The position numbers and the translations under genes are program-made. A model generated the notes under the pieces. The model made no database searches and was not told the DNA's origin. It worked only from the letters and a program-made list of their open reading frames with translations. Source: Serratia marcescens subsp. marcescens ATCC 13880 (lineage in GTDB: Bacteria; Pseudomonadota; Gammaproteobacteria; Enterobacterales; Enterobacteriaceae). From it: 64,000 nucleotides of DNA. Below are positions 8,278 through 17,431 of this stretch, in pieces. The stretch lies in NCBI RefSeq assembly GCF_017299535.1, contig NZ_CP071238.1:2666001-2730000 (forward strand), written 5' to 3'. Numbering within the stretch: position 1 is the stretch's first letter; every line of letters begins with the position of its first letter.

Positions 8278-9060
8278 TCAAATTTGCCAACGCTGCCAGG
8301 CCTGCGGCAGCAGGCGTGCGAAACGTTTCGCCCACGCCTGCTGCCCGCGTTCATCGGCGATCAGATCCTGGCGGATTTCGATGCCGACATAAGGCAAACC
8401 GCGCCGTTCCGCATGCACCGGCAACGTGTAGTCGGTGGCGTCGGTCATTGCATAGGGCTCGTTGATCCCCACCTGCAAATCCCCCTCTTCGCGCAGCAGT
8501 TCGGCCAGCAGCAGCGCAAATTCCGGGTAGCGATTAAACAGCAGCCCCACCTGCCAGGGGCGTGATTCCCCTTTGAACACCGGCGTGAAGCTGTGCATGG
8601 CGATCACCGCCGTCGGCAGTTCGCGCAGCTGACGTTGCCCCAAATGATCGTCGATGGCGTGGTGATACGGCAAAAACACCTCACGCTCGCGCGCCAGCGC
8701 GTGCTCGGCGTCGATACCGATATTGCCGGGTATCGGCGTTAGTTCGGACAAATGTGGGATCGAGCTGGCGATGCCGGGCGCCCGGTTGCAGTCGATCACC
8801 AGCCGTGAGTAACGCTGGTGGATCAGGGTGGCGTCCAGTTGGCGGCTCAGATGGCGCGACACGCTCAGCGCGCCGATATCCCAGCCGATGTGGCGTTCAA
8901 TCTCCCCCGGCGGCAAACCGAGATCGCCAAGATATTGCGGTATCGCCTTGCCGGCGTGATCGCACAGCAGCAAAAAGGGCGCTTTGCCGCGCGGGATTTC
9001 AACGGCAGCTGCGGGCGGTTCATCGGCGGACAATAGCGGCGGGATAAACGAATGAGGCAT
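8278..9060 (-). CDS. N-formylglutamate amidohydrolase-family protein
   Basis: A 260-residue member of the N-formylglutamate amidohydrolase (FGase) family, metal-dependent hydrolases of the peptidase M14-like fold. Typical motifs are LLCDHAGKAIP (32-42), HIGWDIGA, the DCNR of VIDCNRAPG, and AMHSFTPVF. No histidine-utilisation genes are adjacent, so a role in histidine degradation is not supported by context. The substrate may be another N-acyl amino acid. Confidence 0.8.
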   Translation of the reverse strand: MPHSFIPPLLSADEPPAAAVEIPRGKAPFLLLCDHAGKAIPQYLGDLGLPPGEIERHIGWDIGALSVSRHLSRQLDATLIHQRYSRLVIDCNRAPGIASSIPHLSELTPIPGNIGIDAEHALAREREVFLPYHHAIDDHLGQRQLRELPTAVIAMHSFTPVFKGESRPWQVGLLFNRYPEFALLLAELLREEGDLQVGINEPYAMTDATDYTLPVHAERRGLPYVGIEIRQDLIADERGQQAWAKRFARLLPQAWQRWQI

Positions 9061-9161
9061 GACAGGCTCCGGCGGTGGAAAGCAAAACGTTTATCGTAGC
9101 GCTATCCCGTCGCCGGCCCCAAGGTCGTGCTTAGATCAAAAAGGCATGAGTCAGACTATAG

Positions 9162-10883
9162 TCATGCCGTCTCGGCCGGCTGCGGCTGGTGCACCGCGAT
9201 ATAACGCTGATAGCGCGACGGCTTGAGCCGCGTGGTATCCACCAGCACCAGTCCGTCGATACAGTTGTTGAACGCCGGATCGGTGCCGAAGTCGATGAAC
9301 TGCACCCCACCCGGTTCGCACAGCTCGGTGTATTGCTTGTACAGCGTCGGGATCGAGCAGCCGATGTTGCTGAGCAGGCTCTTCAGCCGCACCAGATCTT
9401 CCTGATAGTTGTCCCCGGCAAACTGCGCCAGCACCTGCGGCAGCGACGCCGGATAAGGCCGCCGCGACTGCGCGAAGGCGTGATCCGGCGAGAAATAGAG
9501 CCGATAGAAGGCGATCAGCAAATCGCGCGCCGCCAGCGGCATGCCGCCGGAGATCGACACCGGGCCGAACAGATAGCGGTACTGCGGGTATTTCGACAGA
9601 TAGGCGCCGATGCCCAGCCACAAATAGTCCAGCCCGCGCTTACCCCAATAGGCCGGCTGAATAAAGCTGCGCCCCAGCTCAATGCCCTGCGCCAGGATCG
9701 GTTCCATATCGCGGTCATAGTGGAACAGGCTGTTGCTGTAGATGCTTTCCAGCCCTTTGTGCGCGATTTGTTCGGCGGTAGGGATAAAGCGATAGGCGCC
9801 GACGATCTCCAGCTCCTCCTCATCCCACAGCACCAGGTGGTAGTAATCGTCGTCGTAGCTGTCCAGATCGCGGCGGCGGCCGGATCCTTCCCCCACCGCG
9901 CGGAAGGCGATCTCGCGCAGGCGCCCCAGCTCGCGCAGGATCGGCGTACGCGCTTCGTCATGGCGACGGTAGAGATAGATGGTTTTACCGTCCGGCGTTA
10001 CCCCCAACCGTTCGCAGTTCGCCAGCGCCTTTTTCAGCTCAAGACGATCTTCCGGCAGCGCGATCGGCGACTCGCTGGCGAACAGCCCCGGCTTGCCCTG
10101 GCCCAGGCGATAGACGTGGCGGCGAAAACGCTCCGCCAGATCCTTGGCGCTGGTGTGGCCGTCGTGCCAGTTGGCGAACGGCACGCGGCCGCCCACGCGG
10201 ATCTTGATGCGCCCGCCCCGCTGCTGGAACATTTCGCGCACCAGCAGCAACGTCGACAGCGGCCGGTAGACCAGTGAGGTAAAGTAGAACAGGTTGCTGT
10301 TGCGCGCGCTGATGTGGATTGGCACGATCGGCGCGCGCGCTTTGGCGGCCAGGCGCAGAAAACCGGTATGCCAGTGGCCGTCGCGGATGCCTTTCGGGCT
10401 CATGCGCGACACTTCGCCGGCCGGGAACAGGATTAGCGCGCCCTGATTGTCCAGTTGTTGCTGCATGCCTTCAATCTGTTTGCGGCTGGTTTTATAAGCG
10501 ACGTTATCCACCGGCACGAACAGGCTGCGCAGCGGTTCAATGTAGGTCAGCAGTTGGCTGGCCACCACTTTCACGTCCGGGCGCACCGCCGCGACGGCGC
10601 GCAGCAGCACCAGGCCGTCGAGCGAACCGATCGGGTGATTGGCCACGAGCACCACCGGCCCCTGGCTCGGGATGTTTTCCAGATCGCCGTCCACCAGCTC
10701 GCAGCTGAGGTTAAAGTAGTCCACCACCTGCTCGATCAGATCGAGCCCTTTCAGGTGGGGATAATCGGCGGCGAACTGCTTGAATTCTTTTTCGAAGAGA
10801 AGGGTTCTTAGCAGGCTGCGCTGCCAGGCAGGGGTATTGCGGTGTGGAAATGCATCTTGCAACAGAGAATCCAGGCTGAACAT
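9162..10883 (-). CDS. olsF: Fused acyltransferase, OlsF-like (ornithine-lipid synthesis)
   Basis: A 573-residue two-domain protein. The N-terminal half carries PlsC-type O-acyltransferase motifs: NHPIGSLDG at 82-90 (a variant of NHxxxxD) and LFPAGEVSR at 152-160. The C-terminal half (about 300-560) resembles the OlsB/GNAT-type N-acyltransferases (ELGRSFIQPAYWGKRGLDYLWLGIG). This arrangement is that of OlsF, described in Serratia proteamaculans, which makes ornithine lipids with one polypeptide. The frame opens at 10970, but the ATG at 10881-10883 has a CAGGAGA ribosome site and starts the conserved domain. It probably acts at the inner face of the inner membrane. Confidence 0.78.
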   Translation of the reverse strand: MFSLDSLLQDAFPHRNTPAWQRSLLRTLLFEKEFKQFAADYPHLKGLDLIEQVVDYFNLSCELVDGDLENIPSQGPVVLVANHPIGSLDGLVLLRAVAAVRPDVKVVASQLLTYIEPLRSLFVPVDNVAYKTSRKQIEGMQQQLDNQGALILFPAGEVSRMSPKGIRDGHWHTGFLRLAAKARAPIVPIHISARNSNLFYFTSLVYRPLSTLLLVREMFQQRGGRIKIRVGGRVPFANWHDGHTSAKDLAERFRRHVYRLGQGKPGLFASESPIALPEDRLELKKALANCERLGVTPDGKTIYLYRRHDEARTPILRELGRLREIAFRAVGEGSGRRRDLDSYDDDYYHLVLWDEEELEIVGAYRFIPTAEQIAHKGLESIYSNSLFHYDRDMEPILAQGIELGRSFIQPAYWGKRGLDYLWLGIGAYLSKYPQYRYLFGPVSISGGMPLAARDLLIAFYRLYFSPDHAFAQSRRPYPASLPQVLAQFAGDNYQEDLVRLKSLLSNIGCSIPTLYKQYTELCEPGGVQFIDFGTDPAFNNCIDGLVLVDTTRLKPSRYQRYIAVHQPQPAETA

Positions 10884-11038
10884 CGCGTTATCTCCTGACG
10901 TAGTCGCTGCAAACTTAAGCCAGAGCCGTGACTCTGACGTGTCAGTTACATGACAATAAAGTGAATCCATCGACTATCAGGTATAGCAAAGTAATGGCGA
11001 ATTGGGAGCGAAAGACGCATTTTCGCCCCCACTTGCCT

Positions 11039-12709
11039 TCACATCGGCGCCAGCAACGCTTCAATGCGGCGGTTTACCGCGTCGCGCAGGCGCAGCAGCG
11101 GCCCGGCCTGGTGCGGATAACGCTTGAAGGTGATGCGCATGCCCAGCTCGCGTTCGATCAGCGCCTCAACCGTCGGCCGGTCGGTCAGACTCTCCAGCAG
11201 TTGCAGCGCGCGCATGTCTTGCAGCCCCTGATGCAGCACCCGCAGGCGCAGCGACTCCACCGGCTGCAGATCATCGCCCGGATAGACCACGAACGGATCG
11301 CCGGAGGGAAACGCATGGCCGCTGTCGGTCACGGCATAAGGGTTGATACGTTCGAGCGAATGGGCGCTGTTATAGAAGTTGAATCCCCAATGCAGAAAGC
11401 CGGCGATGCGGTACAGATAGAGCTGCACGCCCAATATGCGGTTGCGCGCCGAAGGCTGGGCGAAGAACCGGTTGGCGACCTCGGTCTTCTGCACGCAGCA
11501 GTAATAGGCCCACAGGCCAGGCACCCGGTGTTCGATAAAGGGCTCAATATGATCGGTGGCGGCGACCGGGATTTCCACCAGGCCTCGCTGATAGAAAGCG
11601 AAATCCGACAGCGCATCGAAAGTGCGAAAGCCATCCAGTAGCGGCAGCAGCGCGGCGCTAGCGCGCCGGTAGGCCGCCAGGTTGTCCAGCGTCGGCTCAT
11701 CGGAAACATGGAACCACACCTGCCGTTCCAGCCCCCGTTCGCGGAACCAGGCGGTCAACGCCGGCAGCAGCGCCTGCAGAAAACGCTGGTACGCTTCGCC
11801 CTGCGCATCGGTGTGCCAGCCGAAAAGCGGTCGCGCCTCGCCCTGCTCCTCCACCACGATCTTCGGCGCATGCGCCGCGCCCCATTGGGTAAACAGCGGC
11901 GCGATTTCGAAGTGCTCGATGCCCTCTTCCTGCGCCAACGCTATCCACTGCGCCAGGAGACTGAAATCGAAGTCATACCCCTGCGCCGAACGCGACACCC
12001 TCACCAACTGCACCGTGGTGCGTTCACCGCCGACGGCGGTATCCAGCGGCGGCGTAAACAGCGGCGTCAGCAGCATATTGACCCCGCTATGCACCGCGCA
12101 GCGCACAAAGTTGCGCACCGCGCGCCAGTAATCCGGGCTGAACACCGCCAGACGGTAGTAATCCGCCAGGCAGTCGGTGTGCAACCACTCGGTGTGCAAC
12201 AGCGTTTGCGGCGGCAACGCCGCCGGCACCAGATGCAGCGTCAGCGTGGCCTCGGCCAGCGCCTCGCCGCTCTGGGCATCCCGCAGCCGCAGGGTCAACG
12301 GAAAGTCGCCGGCCAGTTGCGCGTCGGCCGGCGGCGTCAGGGTCAGCCACAGGCTGCCATAATAGCGGCAGGCGGCAAAAAAACGCCGTTGCGGCAGCGG
12401 TATCAGCGGATCGGGAAATAAGCCCGGCTCAGTCGTCAGGTAATTCTCATCGGTCTCGCGATAACAGGGAAAACCGCTCGGCACCGATTGCACCTGGCGC
12501 ACGCTGATATACTCCGCCAGCGGTCCGTCAAGTTGATAACTGAGCTCATGGCGAGTCTCGTTGCCCGGGGTTTGCAAACAGTACACCGCCTGCCAGGAAA
12601 GCACCTCGTTATTTAACCCGCTCAGCCGATTTTCTACGGAAACGGGCGGCATATTTTGGCAATGAAATACTTTCTCCAGGCAATGCGTAAATACCAGAGA
12701 CAGGCGCAT
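11039..12709 (-). CDS. GH123-like (DUF4091) putative beta-N-acetylgalactosaminidase
   Basis: A 556-residue protein with an N-terminal beta-rich region (about 1-165), a TIM-barrel-like middle and a C-terminal DUF4091 segment (PYAVTDSGHAFPSGDPFVVYPG). The DUF4091 family is now linked to glycoside hydrolase family 123, exo-beta-N-acetylgalactosaminidases that use an adjacent Asp-Glu pair for substrate-assisted catalysis. That pair is visible as D337-E338 in FHVSDEPT, preceded by FTQWGAAHAP. There is no signal peptide, so it should act in the cytoplasm on imported sugars. It is divergent from the ABC importer and shares its regulatory region. The exact glycosidic specificity is inferred. Confidence 0.72.
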   Translation of the reverse strand: MRLSLVFTHCLEKVFHCQNMPPVSVENRLSGLNNEVLSWQAVYCLQTPGNETRHELSYQLDGPLAEYISVRQVQSVPSGFPCYRETDENYLTTEPGLFPDPLIPLPQRRFFAACRYYGSLWLTLTPPADAQLAGDFPLTLRLRDAQSGEALAEATLTLHLVPAALPPQTLLHTEWLHTDCLADYYRLAVFSPDYWRAVRNFVRCAVHSGVNMLLTPLFTPPLDTAVGGERTTVQLVRVSRSAQGYDFDFSLLAQWIALAQEEGIEHFEIAPLFTQWGAAHAPKIVVEEQGEARPLFGWHTDAQGEAYQRFLQALLPALTAWFRERGLERQVWFHVSDEPTLDNLAAYRRASAALLPLLDGFRTFDALSDFAFYQRGLVEIPVAATDHIEPFIEHRVPGLWAYYCCVQKTEVANRFFAQPSARNRILGVQLYLYRIAGFLHWGFNFYNSAHSLERINPYAVTDSGHAFPSGDPFVVYPGDDLQPVESLRLRVLHQGLQDMRALQLLESLTDRPTVEALIERELGMRITFKRYPHQAGPLLRLRDAVNRRIEALLAPM

Positions 12710-13016
12710 GATAATCGGCCCTCTTTATTTTGGATAAGTCAATATTGTGAAATTCAGGCTAACGTCTTTTATCGCCACAGACAATAGCCGGCAATAAAAA
12801 ACGTTCCTGCACCCTCCTCTGACAGCCACAGCAAGATTTTTTTGTTTATTTGCATCACAAAAATGAAAGAAGAAGAAGCTTGCACAATAAAAATGTTTTT
12901 AATCCCCATTATGGTGCAAGGGTTATCAGTTATTCCTATGCCTGCGAAGGCCGCTAAATGCCGCGCCACCGGGGAAAAAACCCTTCAAAAGGTTAACGAA
13001 TTGTGAATAAACACAC

Positions 13017-13048
13017 CTTTCACTTGGCCGTCAAAGCCTTTCGATTTT
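13017..13048. promoter_or_regulatory. Tandem CTTTC elements, candidate AgaR operator
   Basis: Two repeats, CTTTCACTTGG (13017-13027) and CTTTCGATTTT (13038-13048), lie 21 bases apart, two helical turns, followed by CGAAAC at 13057. TTTC repeats are the core of known AgaR operators in E. coli. Related elements precede the agaR-like gene in this window. Binding is inferred. Confidence 0.4.
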
Positions 13049-13096
13049 AACAACAACGAAACATTGACGCCCCATTTTTGGGCGTTTGGGGGTGTA

Positions 13097-13125
13097 TTGA
13101 CACATTGAAAGTTAAGGGATAGAAA
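13097..13125 (+). promoter_or_regulatory. Sigma-70-like promoter for the ABC importer operon
   Basis: A perfect -35 TTGACA (13097-13102), a 17-base spacer and a weaker -10 TAGAAA (13120-13125, four of six matches) stand 50 bases upstream of the solute-binding protein start. Confidence 0.5.
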
Positions 13126-13174
13126 GAATTCACGTTGCGAAAAACGCTATTCGTCGCTCACCGAGGGGAAAGCA

Positions 13175-14428
13175 ATGTCACCGATAAAAAATACCGGCCG
13201 CTTGCTGGCGCATTCTATTCTTGCCAGCGCATTATTATTACCCACGCTGCTCCATGCCGCAGATAAAATAACTTTGCGCTATGCCGTTTGGGACAGAAAT
13301 CAATTACCCGCCGAACAGGAGATTGCCAAGCGCTTTGAACAGGCCAATCCGGATATAAAAATAGAAATAGAATTAACCCCCTCAGCGCAATATTTCGTTA
13401 AATTAGATTCCGCAGCCGCCGGCGGCGTGGCGCCGGATATATTCTGGATCAATATGCCTTATTTTGTGCAGTACGCCAAAAACGGCATTATGGAGCCGTT
13501 GGCGCCCTATATTAAAGACAGCGGCCTTAAGCTGGACGACGTGGTCGCCAGCTCGGTGAAAGCCTACCAGTACGACGGCCAGCAGATGGCCATCCCGCGC
13601 GACGTCGATTCCATCGCCGTGTGGTACAACAAAAAGCTGTTCGATCAGGCCGGCGTCAGCTACCCCACCAACGACTGGAGCTGGGACGATCTGAAGAGCA
13701 AGGCCGCCGCGCTGAAAAACGGGCTGAAAGGCGCCGCCTTCCCGCTGGTGATGGATCTCAGCATCGACGGTCAGGACAGCTACATGAATCTGCTGTTCCA
13801 AAACGGCAATCACATCGTGCCGAAAGACGGCCAGCCCACCGACATCGCCAACGACAAATCCCTCTGGGTCTACCAGCAGCTGCAGGACATGATGAAAGAC
13901 GGCCTGATGCCAAGCGCCCAGCAGATGAGCGAAGTCAAAACCGAGAATATCTTCCAGTCCAACCGCGCCGCGATGGTCTATGCCGGCTCCTGGCTGGCGG
14001 CGCCGTTCGCCAATAACCCGCTGATCAACGACCACATCGGCGTGGTGATGATGCCCAAAATTGAACGCCAGTCCGGCGTGGCGCACAGTCTGGCCTTCGC
14101 CATGTCGGCCAAAAGCGCCCACAAGCAGGCCGCCTGGAAATATATCGCCTTCATGAGCAGCGAAGCCTCGCAGGCAGAGCTGGCCAAGGTGGTGATCCCG
14201 GCCAACAAGACGGCGGCCAAGGTCTGGGCGCAGCAGATCCAAAAGGTTGACGTCACACCTTATATCCAGACCCTTGAAGTGACCCAGGCTTACCCCACCG
14301 CCGGCACCAATACGCCGAAGTGGCAAAACATGTGGATCGCCAGCCTGAAAAAGATCTTTATGGGCGCGGATGCTAAGCAGGAAATGGACAAATCGGTCAA
14401 GAAGATCGCGCGCGTCATGGAGCAGTAA
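13175..14428 (+). CDS. ABC transporter sugar-binding protein
   Basis: A 417-residue periplasmic solute-binding protein of the family that serves oligosaccharide importers (MalE/UgpB type). The signal peptide spans about residues 1-29 (hydrophobic ILASALLLPTLLHA then cleavage before ADKIT). The mature part starts with a typical strand (ITLRYAVWDRN) and has KRFEQANPDIKIEIELTPS and a late WKYIAFMSSEASQAELA region. GAGGGGAAA precedes the ATG. It is the first gene of an operon with two permeases, an ATPase, an oxidoreductase and a sugar kinase. Ligand: probably a GalNAc-containing glycoside, by context. Confidence 0.9.
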   Translation: MSPIKNTGRLLAHSILASALLLPTLLHAADKITLRYAVWDRNQLPAEQEIAKRFEQANPDIKIEIELTPSAQYFVKLDSAAAGGVAPDIFWINMPYFVQYAKNGIMEPLAPYIKDSGLKLDDVVASSVKAYQYDGQQMAIPRDVDSIAVWYNKKLFDQAGVSYPTNDWSWDDLKSKAAALKNGLKGAAFPLVMDLSIDGQDSYMNLLFQNGNHIVPKDGQPTDIANDKSLWVYQQLQDMMKDGLMPSAQQMSEVKTENIFQSNRAAMVYAGSWLAAPFANNPLINDHIGVVMMPKIERQSGVAHSLAFAMSAKSAHKQAAWKYIAFMSSEASQAELAKVVIPANKTAAKVWAQQIQKVDVTPYIQTLEVTQAYPTAGTNTPKWQNMWIASLKKIFMGADAKQEMDKSVKKIARVMEQ

Positions 14429-14506
14429 TCACCCCGCCGCGGCGCGCAGCCCCGAGCGCGCGCCGCGGGGGAACCACGCTGAACGTCATAGGTGAGGAAT
14501 GGCAAC

Positions 14507-15448
14507 ATGTCGCTGGCAGAAACGGCTACGGTCACCCTGAAACACCCCCGGCGCACCGCCCGTCCCGCGCTCAATCGGCTCGAACGCGCCGAGCGCTTCT
14601 GGGGCTGGGTGATGATCCTGCCGCTGCTTTTGGGGGTGACGGTGTTTTACCTGATCCCCTTCTTGCAAAACATCTTTTACAGCTTTACCGATCTCAACCA
14701 ATTCATGCGCTGGAGCAGCATCAGCGTCGATAACTATCTCAACCTGTTCGAAGACGACGACTTTTACACCGCCGCCGCCAACACCCTGTTCTACGTGGTG
14801 GTCTGCGTGCCGATCAGCCTGAGCCTGTCGCTGCTGCTGGCGATCGGCCTCAACCAGAATATCCGCGGCAAAGGCCTGCTGCGCACCCTGCTGTTCCTGC
14901 CGGCGGTCACCATGCCTGCGGCGGTGGCCATGGTGTGGCAATGGCTGTTCAACAAGGATTTCGGCCTGATCAACCAGGCGCTGGGCCTGCTGCACATTGC
15001 GCCGGTCGCCTGGCTGTCCGATCCGGACGTGGTGCGCATCAGCGTATCCATCATCATCATCTGGTCGTCGCTGGCGCTGAAGATCATCATTTTGCTGGCC
15101 GGACTGCAGAGCATTCCGCGCCAGCTGTACGAGGCGGCGGATATCGACGGCATCGGCACCCTACGGCGCTTCTTCTGTATCACGTTGCCGATGATGGTGC
15201 CGACGCTGTTTTTCGTGTCGGTGATGAGCTTTATCGAGATCCTGCAAGTCTTTGACGTGGTGTTCCTGATGTTCGACCGCGCGCTGGTGGAAAACGACGT
15301 GATGACCGTCACCAACCTGTTCTACAAGTACGCGTTTTACCTGCAGGAAAAAGGTTACGCCTCCGCCATCACCGTGGTGCTGTTCGCCGTCACGCTGGTG
15401 ATCACCCTGATTCAAATGGCGATCGGCAAGCGCCTGAAAGTCAGCTGA
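14507..15448 (+). CDS. Sugar ABC transporter permease (MalF/UgpA type)
   Basis: A 313-residue inner-membrane permease with six predicted hydrophobic segments. The EAA loop that contacts the ATPase is EAADIDGIGTLRRFFCITLP. A GTG at 14492 is in frame, but the ATG at 14507 has GAGG nine bases upstream and is preferred. The N-terminal tail before the first helix is rich in basic residues. It pairs with the next permease ten bases downstream. Confidence 0.9.
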   Translation: MSLAETATVTLKHPRRTARPALNRLERAERFWGWVMILPLLLGVTVFYLIPFLQNIFYSFTDLNQFMRWSSISVDNYLNLFEDDDFYTAAANTLFYVVVCVPISLSLSLLLAIGLNQNIRGKGLLRTLLFLPAVTMPAAVAMVWQWLFNKDFGLINQALGLLHIAPVAWLSDPDVVRISVSIIIIWSSLALKIIILLAGLQSIPRQLYEAADIDGIGTLRRFFCITLPMMVPTLFFVSVMSFIEILQVFDVVFLMFDRALVENDVMTVTNLFYKYAFYLQEKGYASAITVVLFAVTLVITLIQMAIGKRLKVS

Positions 15449-15458
15449 GGAGCTGCAC

Positions 15459-16277
15459 ATGAACGCAAGCAAGAAAACGCTGGTGTACCTGTTTATGGGG
15501 CTGGCGGCGCTGGCCTCGGTGGTGCCCTTTATCTGGATGCTGGTGACCTCGCTGAAAACCCAGGCCGAGAGCATCCAGATCCCGCTGACGCTGCTGCCGG
15601 CGCATCCCAGCCTGCAGGCCTACGGCCGGGTGATGCACGAAATCCCGTTCGCCGGTTTTTATCTCAACTCGCTGCTGGCGACCTTCTTCACCGTCAGCCT
15701 GCAGATGGCTATCGCCACCCTGGCCGCCTATGGCTTCTCGCGCCTGCATTTTCGCGGCCGCGATGCGGTGTTTCTGGTATGCGTGTCGATCCTGATGGTG
15801 CCCGGCCAGGCGTTTCTGATCCCGCAATTCCTGGTGGTGCAGAAGCTGGGGTTGGTCAACAGCATCACCGGGTTGGTGCTGCCGGGCATTTTCAGCGTTT
15901 ACGCCACCTTCCTGCTGCGCCAGTTCTTCCTGGCGGTGCCGAAGGAGATGGAGGAAGCGGCGCTGATCGACGGTTACAGCTACTTCGCCATTTTCTGGCG
16001 CATCATGCTGCCGCTGATCCGGCCGGGCATTATCGCCTGCGTCATCATCAACGGCCTGTGGAGCTGGAACAACCTGATGTGGCCGCTGATCGTCAATACC
16101 ACCACCGAGAAGCTGACGCTGCCGGTAGGGCTGGCCTCGCTCTCCAGCCGCGCCGGGGTGGAATACCCGCTGCTGATGGCCGGGGCGCTGATGGCGGTGA
16201 TCCCGATGCTGATGCTGTTCATTATTTTCCAACGCTATTTCATCCAGGGCATCGCCAGCGCCGGGGTGAAAGGCTAA
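15459..16277 (+). CDS. Sugar ABC transporter permease (MalG/UgpE type)
   Basis: A 272-residue permease with about six membrane segments and the EAA loop EEAALIDGYSYFAIFWRIML. The C-terminal FIIFQRYFIQGIASAGVKG is the conserved tail of the MalG-type subunits. The start is ten bases after the first permease, with GAGGAG just before it. The two permeases together form the membrane channel of one importer. Confidence 0.92.
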   Translation: MNASKKTLVYLFMGLAALASVVPFIWMLVTSLKTQAESIQIPLTLLPAHPSLQAYGRVMHEIPFAGFYLNSLLATFFTVSLQMAIATLAAYGFSRLHFRGRDAVFLVCVSILMVPGQAFLIPQFLVVQKLGLVNSITGLVLPGIFSVYATFLLRQFFLAVPKEMEEAALIDGYSYFAIFWRIMLPLIRPGIIACVIINGLWSWNNLMWPLIVNTTTEKLTLPVGLASLSSRAGVEYPLLMAGALMAVIPMLMLFIIFQRYFIQGIASAGVKG

Positions 16278-16298
16278 CGCGCAGACAAGGTAAACGAC

Positions 16299-17411
16299 AT
16301 GGCCGGAATTCAGTTAAACAGCGTTAAAAAAGTCTACCCCAACGGTTTCCACGCGTTGCACGGCGTCGATCTGGACATTGAAGACGGGGAATTTATGGTG
16401 TTCGTCGGCCCGTCCGGCTGCGCCAAATCCACCCTGCTGCGGATGATCGCCGGGCTGGAGAGCGTCAGCGAGGGGCAGATCCTGATCCACGATCGCTGCG
16501 TCAACGACAGCATGCCGAAGGATCGCGGCGTCGCCATGGTGTTCCAGAACTATGCGCTGTACCCGCACATGACAGTGTACAAGAACATGGCGTTCGGTCT
16601 GATCGGCAAAGAGAGCAAGGCCGAGATCGACCGCCGGGTGCGCGATGCGGCGGAAAAGCTGGAGATCACCAATCTGCTGCAGCGCAAGCCGGGCCAGCTC
16701 TCCGGCGGCCAGTGCCAGCGGGTGGCGGTCGGCCGCGCCATCGTGCGCAAGCCCAAGGTGTTCCTGTTCGATGAGCCGCTGTCCAACCTCGACGCCAAGC
16801 TGCGGGTGTCGATGCGCGTACAGCTGATCGAACTGCACAACCAGCTGAAGCAGGAAGGCGCCGCCGCCACCATGGTGTACGTCACCCACGATCAGGTCGA
16901 AGCGATGACCATGGGCGATCGCATTTGCGTGATGAACCGCGGCGCCATCATGCAGGTGGATAAACCAATCAATCTGTATCACCACCCCGCCAACCGTTTC
17001 GTCGCCGAGTTTATCGGCAGCCCGTCGATGAATTTGCACGATCTGGCGATCGTGCGCGACAGCCAAACGGTGCGGCTGCGCATCGGCCTGCAGCACCTGC
17101 TCGATCTGCCGCCGGCGCTGCAACGGCAATTGGCGGACTACCCGCATGCGCGGGTGTGTCTCGGCATCCGGCCGGAGTCTTTGCGGCTGTGCGCGCCCGG
17201 CAGCGCCAACTGTTTCCCGGCGCAGATCGTCACTATCGAGCGCATGGGCAACGAAGAGCTGCTGCACTGCGAACTGGCCGATCTGCGCTTCGTGCTGCGC
17301 ATGGCGTCGCTGCCGGACTGGGAGCCGCGCCTCGGCGAAAGCATTCATCTGGCATTCGATCTGACGCGCGCGCATTTGTTCGACGAGCTCAGCGGCCAAA
17401 ACCTCAAATAA
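16299..17411 (+). CDS. Sugar ABC transporter ATP-binding protein (UgpC/MalK type)
   Basis: A 370-residue ATPase subunit. The nucleotide-binding domain has Walker A at 37-45, signature LSGGQ at 134-138 and Walker B FLFDEP with E159. A C-terminal TOBE-type regulatory domain (about 240-370) is present. Walker A reads GPSGCAKST, so the usual glycine before the lysine is Ala42. The codon is a clear GCC, not a sequencing ambiguity visible here. All other catalytic motifs look intact. The protein completes the importer: binding protein, two permeases and its own ATPase. Confidence 0.92.
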   Translation: MAGIQLNSVKKVYPNGFHALHGVDLDIEDGEFMVFVGPSGCAKSTLLRMIAGLESVSEGQILIHDRCVNDSMPKDRGVAMVFQNYALYPHMTVYKNMAFGLIGKESKAEIDRRVRDAAEKLEITNLLQRKPGQLSGGQCQRVAVGRAIVRKPKVFLFDEPLSNLDAKLRVSMRVQLIELHNQLKQEGAAATMVYVTHDQVEAMTMGDRICVMNRGAIMQVDKPINLYHHPANRFVAEFIGSPSMNLHDLAIVRDSQTVRLRIGLQHLLDLPPALQRQLADYPHARVCLGIRPESLRLCAPGSANCFPAQIVTIERMGNEELLHCELADLRFVLRMASLPDWEPRLGESIHLAFDLTRAHLFDELSGQNLK

Positions 17412-17431
17412 CAACAGCGGAGTATCCAGCA

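Larger units (their letters stand above)
12710..13174. other. Divergent regulatory region of the GalNAc-type cluster
   Basis: These 465 AT-rich bases hold no convincing gene. They contain a CRP-like site (TGTGA at 13002-13006 with a degenerate right half at 13013-13017), two CTTTC elements, a small hairpin (ACGCCC 13067-13072 with GGGCGT 13080-13085) and a sigma-70-like promoter toward the importer. A 66-codon frame on the minus strand (12769-12969) has no ribosome site and looks spurious. Confidence 0.5.

Noticed and set aside
12769..12969. A 66-codon minus-strand frame upstream of the GH123-like gene
   Set aside because: It has no ribosome site and lies in an AT-rich divergent regulatory region.
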